A stretch of 64,000 nucleotides of DNA from Tremella fuciformis (lineage: Eukaryota; Basidiomycota; Tremellomycetes; Tremellales; Tremellaceae), in the NCBI GenBank assembly GCA_032768795.1, contig CP136498.1:62001-126000 (forward strand), written 5' to 3'. The position numbers and the translations under genes were made by a program. This document shows, one piece after another, positions 32,424 through 43,200 of the stretch. The notes below the pieces were generated by a model. That model ran no database searches, was not told where the DNA came from, and saw only the letters and a program-made list of their open reading frames with translations. Every line of letters starts with the position of its first letter. Position 1 is the first letter of the stretch.

Positions 32424-34252
32424 ATGTTCTCCAACGCCACCGATCCCTCCCTCAAAATTGTCCTCCGAGGACGACCTCTGCGCCTGGTCACCATGACCAA
32501 AACCCCTTCCCCCTGCCCCACGACGCCGCCGTCCTCTGCCGAGCCGGCTGTCGACGCTCTTCCTCCCCAACTGTTCCCTCAATGGGCAGTCCGTCCTCGC
32601 ACTCCGGAGCCCACACCAGTCGAGGAGATCGACGAGCTTGTCAATGAGCTCGACTGGTCGGATGCCGCCAGTGCTGCGCCAAGCGGTGAGTGATTGTCGA
32701 GCCACCCTACTGCTTGTATTGATGCCCAGGGCGTACAGCGATACTGCGCTTGCTGGCCGACATACACGCCGAGATCCGTCGGCACCAGGGGACCGTCAGA
32801 GCCGCTAGGGAGAGTAGCTGTGCTACCTCCTCTATGTCCAGCGGCTACTCAGACGCCTCGCCCTTGTCCTCCCAGGCGTCCGACGTGGCTTTTGCTGGCG
32901 AAAGCCGCTATCGCGAAGCCCGCTCCCTGCCGTTCGAGCCAGTCTCGCCTCGGCCTCTTCGCCCCTACGTTGGTGGTGGGACTGGGTCCCCCATCATACC
33001 ACCATATCCCCTCGTCCCCCTCGGCTCGCCTATCCTTCTCCTTCCCCCGCCTTCTATGCCTCCGCCATCCCGCTCTCCAACTCCGGCAATCAACCCACGC
33101 CGCCGGCGTCGAGTCGAGTTGCCCGGTTCCCCGGGTAACACTCCCCTGCCGACCATACCGCCTCCCCTCTCCCCAACCCCAAAGCGTCGTCGCGTGTCGC
33201 CTGTTGGCGGCATGTACTCCTCTCGCCTGCGTTCTGCCTCAACCCGGTATCTTGGAGTGTCTGAGGTAGCCGATGCTCTCCTGGCCGCCGTGGACAACGC
33301 AGGTGTAGGAGAAGACGTCGTGGAGGGGAGCATCTCGACGGGAGAGGGATCCAAAGCAGGCAGCGAAGGATCCGATGGGGAGGGTGGTGTGGCGTCGTTG
33401 AGGCGACTCGAGGCTGGCCCTTGAGTCCGGTGTAGGAAGGCGCTGGACCGCGCCTATTTCGGTACGTTTGTCATCTGCTGAGATCCCCGCTCATTCCCAG
33501 GGCCATTCTACCCGTCGTTCGACCGGGGATCGAATAGGACGCTCCCATGGGCCTTGGTGCGTTATCATCTTCTATCCTCCTGTCATCTCACGCTGATGTT
33601 GCAGTCTCAGGCAAAAGGGCGACCTCTCCGCACGCTCAACGGCCGCCAGCGATGCCAGCGGTGTTGTACGGACAACTTGCCGTGTAGGGTCCTAGACGGA
33701 GGAGGGCCGAAGATGAAGTGCTACACCTGTGGCACGGCCACGGGCTGCTCGTTCAACTCCAGCCCGACTCCTCGACAACCCACCGGCTCGTCCTCGACAC
33801 CCAGAGCTCGCCGGGCTGTGAGTTTCGCGGATGTCGACCCGCCTTTGCCGACTCCCGCCCCCACGCCTGTTGTCGGCCCGGCCGCCTTCACCGACCGACT
33901 TTGCTGGTCGGTTTGTCAACCCGTGCCGGCTCCCGTGCCGCCTCCGACGCCGCCTCCGGTGTCGACTCCTGCCCGCCCGTCCGCGCCAGCTGCCTTGTCG
34001 TGGACTCCCTCGACGAGGCTCAACATCGGTGTCCTCCAGCACCATGTCACGCTGGCCCAGTCCATCCTGGCAGACAGGGCGTACCACGTCGAGGAGGCGA
34101 GGCAGCACGCAAGGCTCCTGGGGCTGGATGTCACGATACCTCTCTGTCTCTGTCCAAAGGCCCGTCACTGGGTGACCGAGACTCTTCGACTTTGGCGAGG
34201 CGGGGCGAGACTAGGAGAGAAGGGCGAGGGCAAGGGCTTGGAGGACTCGTAG
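32424..34252 (+). pseudogene. Chr-A opposite-strand accessory gene, Zn2Cys6-like protein
   Basis: Exons 32424-32685, 32730-33461, 33501-33556 and 33605-34252 join in frame through GT-AG introns of 39-48 bp. The product is about 565 aa. An in-frame TGA at 33422-33424 in exon 2 is best explained by CGA to TGA, a CpG mutation. Exon 2 is Pro/Ser-rich with a basic patch (RRRRR near 33100). Exon 4 has the cysteine cluster CX2CX6CX11CX2CX5C (RCQRCCTDNLPC then CYTCGTATGC, about 33653-33749), then Pro-rich sequence and a C-terminal helix region. The first five cysteines fit fungal Zn(II)2Cys6 spacing. DNA or RNA binding is inferred. It lies between the pol end and the 3' LTR, opposite to gag-pol. No signal peptide or membrane segment, so it is not env-like. 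Confidence 0.68.
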
Positions 34253-35056
34253 AGCCTCAACGAGTGTTGACGAGGGTAGCCGAGGTTGACTAGGCAAGGC
34301 GAGGCAAGGCAAGGCGGGCCGACAAGTGCTAGACCTTAGCAGCTGTTGGCGGGACGGAGCGAGAGAGAGTAAGTGAGGGAGTAGTCCCATGCAACTCAAT
34401 TGCGAGAGTACTGGAGTTCTACAAGGGCTCTGCGAGCCTTATGTATCCTATGGCCCGTCCGTCGATTCTGCGACTCTGTCTCTGCGAGCTCGACAAGGTT
34501 TTGCCCAATGTACGTCGAGCTCATTGTTCTCTCGTTTCCCTTAGTCGAGTTTGCCGCATCCGGCGAGCTCGCTGAGTAAGCATCGAGGAGGCCTATTGTT
34601 CTTCGACGGCGAGCATGGCAAGCACGGCAAGTCTCGAAGAGTTCCTTGCTGTCGACGAGAGCTGTGGTGACGACGGGACTTAGCTGTGCGAGAGATGCAT
34701 CCTTTTGTCCGACGAATGCGGTAATTTCACGTGGGTCGGTCTTGACGAGTCGCGGCGAGCTTCGGCGAGTGCCGACGAGGACTCGACTCACGTTCCTTTG
34801 GCTCGGTCTTGCTCGGTCTTGGTGCTGCTTTGGTGTCATTCGTGACACTGGACCTCAGGGCGATGGTTGGGCCCATGTTCGACGACGTGGCGGAGGCGAG
34901 TGGTTCGGCGTCGTGAATGTAGATAGTGTACATAGTTCTTTCTTAGCTCATGTTCATATGTCGTGTTGTTCATGTTGTACAGGGGATGCAGGAATAGGAC
35001 TCAGCTTGGGTGACGAATCTCGATCCAGATCATCGTCACCGCCAGTAGTCTATGCG
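34253..35056. other. Chr-A spacer between accessory gene and integrase end
   Basis: Probably the 3' untranslated regions of two convergent transcripts. Short frames exist on both strands but none resembles a known protein. It has GACGAG/GGCGAG-rich low-complexity stretches near 34270-34310 and 34740-34800. Confidence 0.4.
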
Positions 35057-36354
35057 TTATATTCCTCTTGGTTTCCCTGGGTTCCTCTTGTGGAAGCTCT
35101 CGACGCTTTTGAGAGCACCAGTAATGTTCTCCACTGGTTCCCAGGTCGTCTCCTCATCTGTTCCTTCGTACCCCACCCACTCGACAAGGTACTCCACCTT
35201 TCTGCCCCTTTTCCTCGAGTCGACGACGTTCTTCACCTCATAGCTAGGGCCCTCGTCGTCGACCTCCACTGGTGGCGGAGGGTCGTAGGTCTGTCCAGGG
35301 ATCCTCGGCGGGTGGTATGGCTTAAGACGAAGGACGTTGAAGACCGGGCTCACTCTCATCGTCGCTGGCAGCTCCAGCTTGTACGTTGATGGCCCCGTCT
35401 TAGCGAGGATCTTGTATGGTCCCCCCCATTTGATGTCGAGCTTCTTCGAGGGTCGACGAGTCTTGATGTTCTCCATTGACAGCATGACCATATCATCCAC
35501 TTTCAACACTGGCGCATCCCTTCTCTTTGCATCGTAATACTTGGCGTACCGCTCATTGGCTTGCTGTATGGCTTGTCGGCAAGATCGGTGCACCTCGTCG
35601 AGGGACCCAAGCTTTTCCTTGACCAACGGTATCCCCGCCCGTTTGGCGCTCTCTCTCAAGTCATCCGTCCATCGCGGCGAGTACCCAAAGTTTGCCTCAA
35701 ACGGGCTCATCTTGATTGCCGAGTGCTGGGTATTGTTATAGGCGAAGGCTGCTCTCTGCAGCAGACTCGACCAATTGTCTTGTCTGTGATCGCAGAATAC
35801 CCGTAGGTACTGCTCAAGGACCTGATTGATTCGCTCTGTCTGCCCGTCGGTTTGAGGATGGAAGGCTGTCGACAGGCTGATCCTGATCCCCAGGGCCCCA
35901 CACAGTGCTCCCCATAGTCGACTAGTGAACTTGCTCCCTCGATCAGATACGATGGACCTTGGCAACCCATGCTGCGCCACGACATTGTCGATGATGAGGT
36001 CGACAAGTCCCGCCGTTGTGAGGCGAGTCGTTGTCGGCACGAAGATAGCCCACTTCGTCGGGCGGTCTACCACGACAAGGATGGAGTTGAAGCCCTGGCT
36101 GCCGAGGAGCTCCTCGATGAAGTCCATGGAAATTGCTTGCCACGGGCCTTCCGGGACTTCGAGACTCTGGAGGAGACCGTGAGGGCGCTGCCTGCTTGTC
36201 TTTGTCCTCTGGCAGATGGCACAACCCTGTACGTAGGCCTCGACATTGCGTCGCAGCCCCAGCCAACAGACGTCCCTCCTGAGCAACTCCAACATCTTGG
36301 TGATTCCCGGGTGTCCCGCTAGGATCCCCTCATGTCGATCCCGCATGGCCCGGA
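35057..36354 (-). CDS. Chr-A pol, integrase and chromodomain
   Basis: Begins after TRIM-A at LRAMRDRHEGILAGHPG. The zinc finger HHCC ends in CAICQRTK. Catalytic residues lie in SMDFIEELL, VSDRGSKFTS and DGQTERINQ. The conserved AFAYNNTQHS segment is present. The C-terminal chromodomain includes YEVKNVVDSR and EYLVEWVGY, then TTWEPVENI. The frame is open to the stop at 35057. It continues the pol of 36864-38213 once TRIM-A is removed. Confidence 0.92.
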
Positions 36355-36359
36355 GCCGC

Positions 36360-36511
36360 TGTAACAATGCCAATAACCTACCACATAGCTATTGCACTGT
36401 CCAGCTAATACCACTGCACCAAAAGGGTCACGATAACCCGAGTCTGACCGAGACTCGCGGTTTGTGGTACATATAGGCTTGCAAGGTGGCGGTGTCACGT
36501 CCGACGTGACA
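36360..36511 (-). repeat. TRIM-A 3' LTR (152 bp)
   Basis: Ends (plus strand) in the perfect 19-bp inverted repeat TGTCACGTCCGACGTGACA at 36493-36511. Confidence 0.88.
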
Positions 36512-36706
36512 CTCTGCCCCACCTCCCATAGGCGCGCCCTTGCGCCTATTGCCCCTCCCCCGAGGTGCAAGCCTATCTGGAACCCGAAAAGGATCCCCTA
36601 GCAGCCGCACGTGTCCTACACGAAGGCCCAGCGCCAGGTCTTTTCAAAACACCGTCTCATCCCACTCTGGGAATCGAACCTAAGTGTCCTTAGACTCGGG
36701 TTATTA

Positions 36707-36858
36707 TGTAACAATGCCAATAACCTACCACATAGCTATTGCACTGTCCAGCTAATACCACTGCACCAAAAGGGTCACGATAACCCGAGTCTGACCGAGA
36801 CTCGCGGTTTGTGGTACATATAGGCTTGCAAGGTGGCGGTGTCACGTCCGACGTGACA
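36707..36858 (-). repeat. TRIM-A 5' LTR (152 bp)
   Basis: Identical by eye to 36360-36511. The same 19-bp palindrome is at 36840-36858. A Pol III A-box-like TGGTGCAGTGG lies on the minus strand at 36758-36768, and a B-box-like GGTTCGATTCC at 36670-36680 inside the element. Confidence 0.88.
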
Positions 36859-36863
36859 GCCGC

Positions 36864-38213
36864 CCATCGCCCTTGCCAGTGAGGTATAGCCGTCCATTGA
36901 GTCGCAGGGCCCCGCCAGCCTCTATCTGGGCTCGCGTGGGCTCGTCGAGGCCCATCCTTTGAACCAACCCAAACAGTTTGGGAAAACCTGCCGCATCAAT
37001 CACCACCCCGTTCTCCTCCTTCTTGATTCTCTCCAGCTCTTCTCCAGCATGCTCGAACTCCTCATCCTCCTCCCAGATGCTCTGAGTACCCGTCTGCAGA
37101 TCCTCTCTTGCCTCTGGATCTGGGCTCGACAAGGCTCGTCGAGGCTCCTCGATGAGTGCCCGAAGCATGTACCCCAGCGACGTCTCGACCTTGCTTCCTT
37201 GGTCAAACCCAGGTAAGGCCTGCACTCGATCCTCCAGGTCCAATCCATCAGGCTTGTAGTCAGGCCTCCTTGACAGAGCGTCTGGGTAAGCCGCTTTGAG
37301 CCCGGGACGATACACGATTCGGAAGGAGAATCCTGCCAGGGCGTCGACCCATCGCGCAACCCGCCCACTCAGTTTCCTCGGCTCCATTCAGTAGCTGAGG
37401 TTGTGGTGATCCGTGAGGACCGTACAGCTTACTTGCAGGAGGAGGTGCCGCTTCTGTTTGAACGCCATCACTATCGCCAGGAACTCCTTCTCCGTAGTTG
37501 TCCAATTTAGCTCTGCCCCCGAGAACGACCCAGATTCGATGGCCACCGGGTGCTCGAGGCTCGTCGAGGGGTTAATCTGCGATATCACAAACCCCCACCC
37601 ATAGAGCGAAGCGTCGGTCTGCACGATGGTCTCAAATGCAGGGTCGAAGTGGGCCAATACAGGGGGCTCGCTCATTCGCCTTTTGATCTCTTCGAAGGCT
37701 CTTGCCTGCGGGTCTCCCCAACCAAACGGAACTCCCTTCTTTGTCAGCAACACTAGGGGCAGCGCTACCTTGGCAAAGTTTGGTACGAAGCGGCGGTGAT
37801 AGTTTGCCAGACCCAAGAACCGGCATACTTCGAGCAGGTTGCTGGGTGCCGGGAACTCGACCACGCCCTTCACATATTCCGGATTCGCTTCCACACCTTC
37901 CCGAGAGATGACAAACCCCAGGAAGTCGACCTTCCTCCTCTCAAACTCGGACTTTGACGCCTTCACGTACAGTCCCGCTTTCCGCAGCACCTAGAGTACG
38001 GCTCTTGTGAGGGAACAAAGTTCGTCGAGGCTCTTGGCGTGGACCAAAATGTCGTTGATGTAGATGACCACCCCTCGCCCTACAAACTCTCTGAGTACTT
38101 CGTTGAGGAAATGCTGGAAGACTGCTGGCGCGTTCTTCAAGCCATCTCGCACAACCAAGGACTCGAACATCCCCAAAGGCATCCTAAAGGCGGTATAGGC
38201 TTCGTGTCCTGGT
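36864..38213 (-). pseudogene. Chr-A pol, RT C-terminal half and RNase H
   Basis: Begins at the Chr-B junction with LGMFESLVVRDGLKNAPAVF. RT has VVIYINDILVHAKS, where the catalytic motif reads YIND instead of YIDD. RNase H includes VQTDASLYGWG and VLTDHHNLSY. In-frame stops occur at about 37993 (TAG) and 37387 (TGA). This part of the copy is therefore inactive. Neighbouring pieces are 35057-36354 and 52079-53495. Confidence 0.9.
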
Positions 38214-38985
38214 TGTCAGGAAACCGACATGGCATCCTGACCACGAGACTACCACGAGGCAAATTCCGACGGAAACATCCAAAGGATCCTACGAACCAAA
38301 GAACGTGAGTACGGTAGAACCGTCACTATTAGTCACGAATAACTACGACTTGCTCTTGAAGGCGCTGGAACAACCTGGAGAACGATAGAAGGATACATCT
38401 CAGTCTTCCATCGGCCGATTTGAGATAGGAACGCACACAAGGACAAGAGTCAGGTCCGCGATAACGGAGGATAGAGTTATCTCACAGTCAGGGCCATGGG
38501 ACGGAGACCAAGGACGATAAGGACGACGACGGGCACGCAAAGAGATTAGATGCAAGCCAGCGCGGAGAGAAGACGATAGAAGAGAGGAGAGACGACGAGA
38601 GAATACTAGAGAATATTGGGAACGAGTAGAAACGACTGGGAGAACAATGGAACGATCCACGAAGGACGATGCTAGAAGGATCAGAGAGAGAGCGGGCGAG
38701 AGCCAGCAGATACTTAAGAAGGAAGATCGCAGAGGAAGCTCCTCAGCGATCTAGTTAACTAGTCCTCTAGATAGAACGTCTACTTAGAGAATCGACCGTA
38801 CCAGTGACGAGAGGTAGATAAGTGAAGTGAGTCTTGATCGCTCCTCACCCAGCTTGGTTCCACTCTACTCTTGTTCGTTACTATCTGTTACGAATAGTCG
38901 TTGATAGTTAGCAACTTGAACCGATAGATTGATTTAGGTGAGCTTTAGTTGGATCTAAAACAGGTCACCGGGTACAGGTCTGACA
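38214..38985 (+). repeat. Chr-B 5' LTR (772 bp)
   Basis: TGTCAGGAAACCGACATGG to GGTACAGGTCTGACA. A TATA-like TACTTAAG at about 38711 precedes the inferred transcript start AGCGATCTAGTTA at 38745-38757. Confidence 0.93.
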
Positions 38986-38987
38986 GA

Positions 38988-39000
38988 TAACTAGATCGCT
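38988..39000 (+). promoter_or_regulatory. Chr-B self-priming primer-binding site
   Basis: TAACTAGATCGCT, two bases after the LTR, is the exact 13-nt complement of AGCGATCTAGTTA at 38745-38757. No TGG-initial tRNA-type site is present. Confidence 0.78.
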
Positions 39001-39034
39001 CATATCCTTCGACAAGCCACCAAATCAAGACGAC

Positions 39035-40282
39035 ATGTCCTCTGCACCTACGACCGGGTACGGCCTTAGGAACCGAGGCGCGACAGGCAATCCCGACGCA
39101 GAGCATGAGCTGATCACTCCTCCCATTGGGACTACCACGGAGGAAGGAGAAGGAGCTCAAGGTACCCCAGGCGTGTACGAGCCAGGCGCTCAAGAAGACA
39201 CAATGGAGTCTACCCAGGATGATGGGCTCTCTTCGATCAGGACCCAACTCGACAAGATTGGTGAGGCACTACTGCTCTTGAGTCAGAATCAAAGGATGAT
39301 GACTGAGCATCGAGTGAACCAATTCGAAACTAATACGAACAAATCGAACAACAAGGAACCAAAGGTCAACTCTCCGGACGAGTATCAAGGAGAGAGGAAC
39401 AAACTCACCGGATTCTTGACGCAGTGTCAGCTGGTCTTCGACTTACAACCAGCCCGATACGCCACCGACTATGCCAAGATCCGATATATGATATCGTTCT
39501 TTAGGAAGGCGCCACTGCACTCTATTGAGGCGCACTTAGCTAAGGATGTCGACGATCAGCCTAGATGGCTTCACGATTACGGGTTGTTCATCAAACACAT
39601 CAAACGAACCTACGGAGATCCAGATGAAGTTCATACAGCCAAACGGAAACTATTAGCGATCCAACAAAAGTCTTCTGTTACGAATTACTTTGCAGAGTTC
39701 GAACAGTTATCATCATCATTGCTGGATTGGCCCGATTCGGTTCTCATCGCCAAGGCTAGGGAAGGCTTGAAGCCCTCTCTCAAGGACGCCATCGCTACCA
39801 AGGTGGAGGAGATCCCTAAGACCTGGAACGACTTTGTCACGGTGATCACGAGACTTGATGAACGCATGTTCGAGAGGGAACAAGAGAAGAAGAACGAACA
39901 AGGACGCCCAGAGAGGCACGAACAACGACAAATAGAGACGAATAGTGGGCGAGTGCGACCAACTGTTACCAGTTTTAACCGCTCATCAGAAACCAGTACA
40001 GTCAAGAGCACTCAGCCACCGCGTGCGACCACCCCATGGAATGGCAACCCATTTGCGGGCCTGGGTATGCGACCACGCCTGAGTGAGTTCGAGAAGCAGA
40101 GACGAAGGGATTCGGGCTTATGCTTTTCTTGCGGACAGAGTGGTCATCAGGCCAAGGACTGTTCGCAATCGACGCGATCTCAAGGAACGGTGGTCTCTTC
40201 CAATGCTACGAATACCTACCAGCGTACCACGACCCCTTCTACGAGCTCGCAACAGTCAAAAGTAAGCGCCCCGTCGAATTGA
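39035..40282 (+). CDS. Chr-B Gag (415 aa)
   Basis: ATG 49 bp after the 5' LTR. The gag core includes LTGFLTQCQLVFDLQP and DVDDQPRWLHDYGLFI. A Glu/Arg-rich linker precedes the C-terminal zinc knuckle CFSCGQSGHQAKDC (CX2CX4HX4C). It forms the particle and packages RNA. Its end overlaps the pol frame by about 160 bases, so pol is probably reached by a ribosomal frameshift. Confidence 0.93.
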   Translation: MSSAPTTGYGLRNRGATGNPDAEHELITPPIGTTTEEGEGAQGTPGVYEPGAQEDTMESTQDDGLSSIRTQLDKIGEALLLLSQNQRMMTEHRVNQFETNTNKSNNKEPKVNSPDEYQGERNKLTGFLTQCQLVFDLQPARYATDYAKIRYMISFFRKAPLHSIEAHLAKDVDDQPRWLHDYGLFIKHIKRTYGDPDEVHTAKRKLLAIQQKSSVTNYFAEFEQLSSSLLDWPDSVLIAKAREGLKPSLKDAIATKVEEIPKTWNDFVTVITRLDERMFEREQEKKNEQGRPERHEQRQIETNSGRVRPTVTSFNRSSETSTVKSTQPPRATTPWNGNPFAGLGMRPRLSEFEKQRRRDSGLCFSCGQSGHQAKDCSQSTRSQGTVVSSNATNTYQRTTTPSTSSQQSKVSAPSN

Positions 40283-43200
40283 GAGGAAGTCGGGGCTCAA
40301 ACAAATCTCTCACTCTAGGTGCGGCATTCAAGAATTACAACGGAACAGAATTTATTGGGGACGAACTACTACCAAAAAGATCAATTGTATGCTACGATAA
40401 TATGACCGAGAATCTACGATTAAGGGTACTCCTAACGGGCGGCCGGGCAAAGCTCCAGTGCGGATTCCCTTCCTTATATTGCCAACAAGGATATCTCTCC
40501 AACATCCTGTTCGACACTGGAGCCAGCTCCTGCTTTGTCGACTGGAGGTCAGAGATAGCCCAGACCTTAAACCACACCGTGATTGAACGACCCAAACACG
40601 TAGTAATGTTTGATGGACGTACAAGCGCGTTTGGTCTGGTTCACACCTATATCGACACGAACATCCAACTTCATCCCGAATATCCCCCAATAGATGTCAA
40701 ATTGCTTGTGACAGAATTAAACGGGGCCGACATTGTATTGGGATGGCCGTGGATGGCCGAGAACGGAGTAACCATTGATGCGAGGCATGGATGGGCTGAG
40801 TTCCCGTGCACTCCTGTGGTGAGAAAACCACACAGACGGAAGGGGAAGGCTTACAGGAAGCCCTATGCGTCTGGGACGACCTATCCCAACAACATCGAGA
40901 TGGCGGAAAGCGGCAATCGATGGAGACCGATCTCAGTAAGCCAGGAAAGTTTTGACGAGGCTGGAATAAGCAACGATGGCGAAGGAGCAGCGAAAACGAA
41001 TAGCTACGAAGAAACGCCAGTAGCGGACGATCCTCTTGAAAGGGCTGGAACGGAAGACGGGACTCCCGTACTCAGTGACCCTTCTACGATGGATGACGAG
41101 TCAAGCGATGATTCTAGTGGAATCTACGACGACTACAAATACGGCAAGGATGAAGCCGGAACCGATCCGGAGGACTGGACGGCAATCGAAGATCTGCAAG
41201 ATGTGACTATTTGGAACAAATGGGGACGAATAGCACTTGAGGAGAAACAATACGACCAAGCAAGGGTAGAGGTGAACGGAGTAACCGCCGGTGAGAGCGA
41301 CTCGTACACGACCTTGAACGAGAAAGAACAGTCTTCGGCAAAGGAAAGCAAGATTCCGGAGGCCTACCAAGGATGGGAGGACTTGTTTGAAGAACCGAGT
41401 GGGTCGGCAGCGTTGCCACCACATCGACCGTACGACCACAGGATAGAACTAAAGGAGGGAGGTAAGCTGCCTCTTGCTCCTCTCTATCAACTATCTCCGA
41501 AGGAAAAGAACGCCTTACACGAATACTTGGAAAAGGAGAAAGCGGAAGGAAAGATATACCATTCGTTATCACCTTATGGATCGCCGGCGTTCTTTGTCCC
41601 AAAGAAAGACGGACGCTTACGACTAGTCGTGGACTATCGCAAGCTAAATGAAGCCACAGTAAATAGCGCCTATCCGTTACCATTAATCTCGCAGATCTTG
41701 GCAGATCTACGTGACGCACGGTTCTACACAAAGCTGGATCTGGCAGGGGCCTATCAGCTGGTGCGGATGGCTGAGGGACACGAACACCTGACGGCGTTCA
41801 GGACTATCTTTGGTATGTTCGAGTCCACTGTGATGAGGGATGGCCTAAAAGGGGCTCCCGCAACGTTCCAACATTTTATGAACGATATATTTTCGGAACT
41901 AATAGGGAAAGGTGTCTACGTATATATCGACGACATTCTCATTTACGCGAAAACGGTTGAAGAACTTCGAGCTCTTACCAAGACAGTCTTCGATATACTA
42001 CGACAATGGGAGCTTCGACTAAAAGCAGCAAAATGCGAGTTCGAGAAGGACAGCATTACATTCTTAGGACACAGGGTGTCTGCAGAAGGGATAGCAACCG
42101 ACGAAGGACTAACAGAAACTATTAGGAACTTCCCTATCCCGACTACACAGAAAGAACTACGATCTGCGGTGGGTCTTTTCAGTTACTACCGAAGATTTGT
42201 ACCCAACTTCTCGGGAATTGCGAGACCTCTCAACAAGTTGATGTCGAAGAAAGCAAGGTTTATTTGGAACGAAGAGGCTGACAAGGCATTCCAGTCGCTG
42301 AAAGGTGCCCTGTCATCACCGCCTATTCTCGGGCATTTCGATTCAGAGCTCCTGATAGAGGTACACACGGATGCCTCGGACTTCGCCATTGGGTATGTGA
42401 TCTACCATGTGGACCGCAACACCATGAAGCGAACGGCAATCCATTATGGTTCAGCAAGACTCAAACCGAATGAGGAGAACTGGACTGTCACCGAGAAGGA
42501 ACTATTCGCAATTATTTATTGCTTACAGCATCATCGAGCATATTTCGAGGGCAGTAAATGGCCAATAATCTTCGTCACCGACCATCAGCCCCTGATAGGG
42601 TATACCATGCCAAAGCAGGTCTCGAACAGGGAGGCCAGATGGGCAGAGATCCTGGCTCGCTTTGACCTACGGATAGTGTACACCCCAGGTAAGGGCAATG
42701 TGGTACCAGACGCCCTGTCGCGACGACCTGACCTGGCAGGGACAAGAGGCGGCGACAGTTACCAAACGGACTCGAAGGTTCGACAAGTGATCAAGACAAT
42801 CGATGCTGAGAACGAATTGGACCAAATAGTGACGAATTTAGAAGAATCAAAGAAGACAGCTTCAATCGTCGCAGATCAAGAACCCCTTGAAATGTATGGG
42901 GTTACAACAACGGAATCACCCAGCACGGCAGACCCGAACACGTATGACTGGATCATCGATGGAAGCAGAGTAAGGGAAGGGTATATGAAGGACGAGCATT
43001 GCAGGCAAGTCATCGAAGGGATTGCCGCACAGAAGCCGCTCGAAGATATTAGGAACGAATTGCGACTATCAAGCGATACTAGAGTCGAAATAGACCAACA
43101 AGGGTTCATCCGCATCGACGGCAAGATCTATATCCCAGACTACGATGATTTGAGGTTCAAGATCATAAATTCAAGACACGATACTCCGTTGGCAGGACAT

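Larger units (their letters stand above)
36360..36858 (-). mobile_element. TRIM-A: 499-bp miniature LTR retrotransposon
   Basis: Two 152-bp direct repeats (36360-36511 and 36707-36858), identical by eye, flank 195 bp with no coding capacity. TSD GCCGC at 36355-36359 and 36859-36863. In element sense the LTR runs TGTCACGTCGGACG to ATTGTTACA. The PBS at 36692-36704 is complementary to AGACTCGGGTTAT in the LTR (36780-36792), about 28 bp after a TATATG, so self-priming is likely. The purine tract GGTGGGGCAGAG next to TGTCACGTCGG nearly matches the same junction in Chr-A, pointing to Chr-A as helper. It sits in Chr-A pol. Confidence 0.88.

Noticed and set aside
32424..34252. Env-like gene of a retrovirus-type element
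   Set aside because: It is on the opposite strand to gag-pol, contains introns, and has no signal peptide or membrane segment.
34396..34848. 150-codon minus-strand frame between the Chr-A accessory gene and integrase
   Set aside because: Low complexity, no recognisable motif, and in the expected 3' untranslated region of Chr-A.
36640..36790. tRNA gene on the minus strand
   Set aside because: A-box and B-box matches exist, but no acceptor stem pairs and no anticodon arm is clear. The GACTCGGGTTAT pairing is better explained as the self-priming site.
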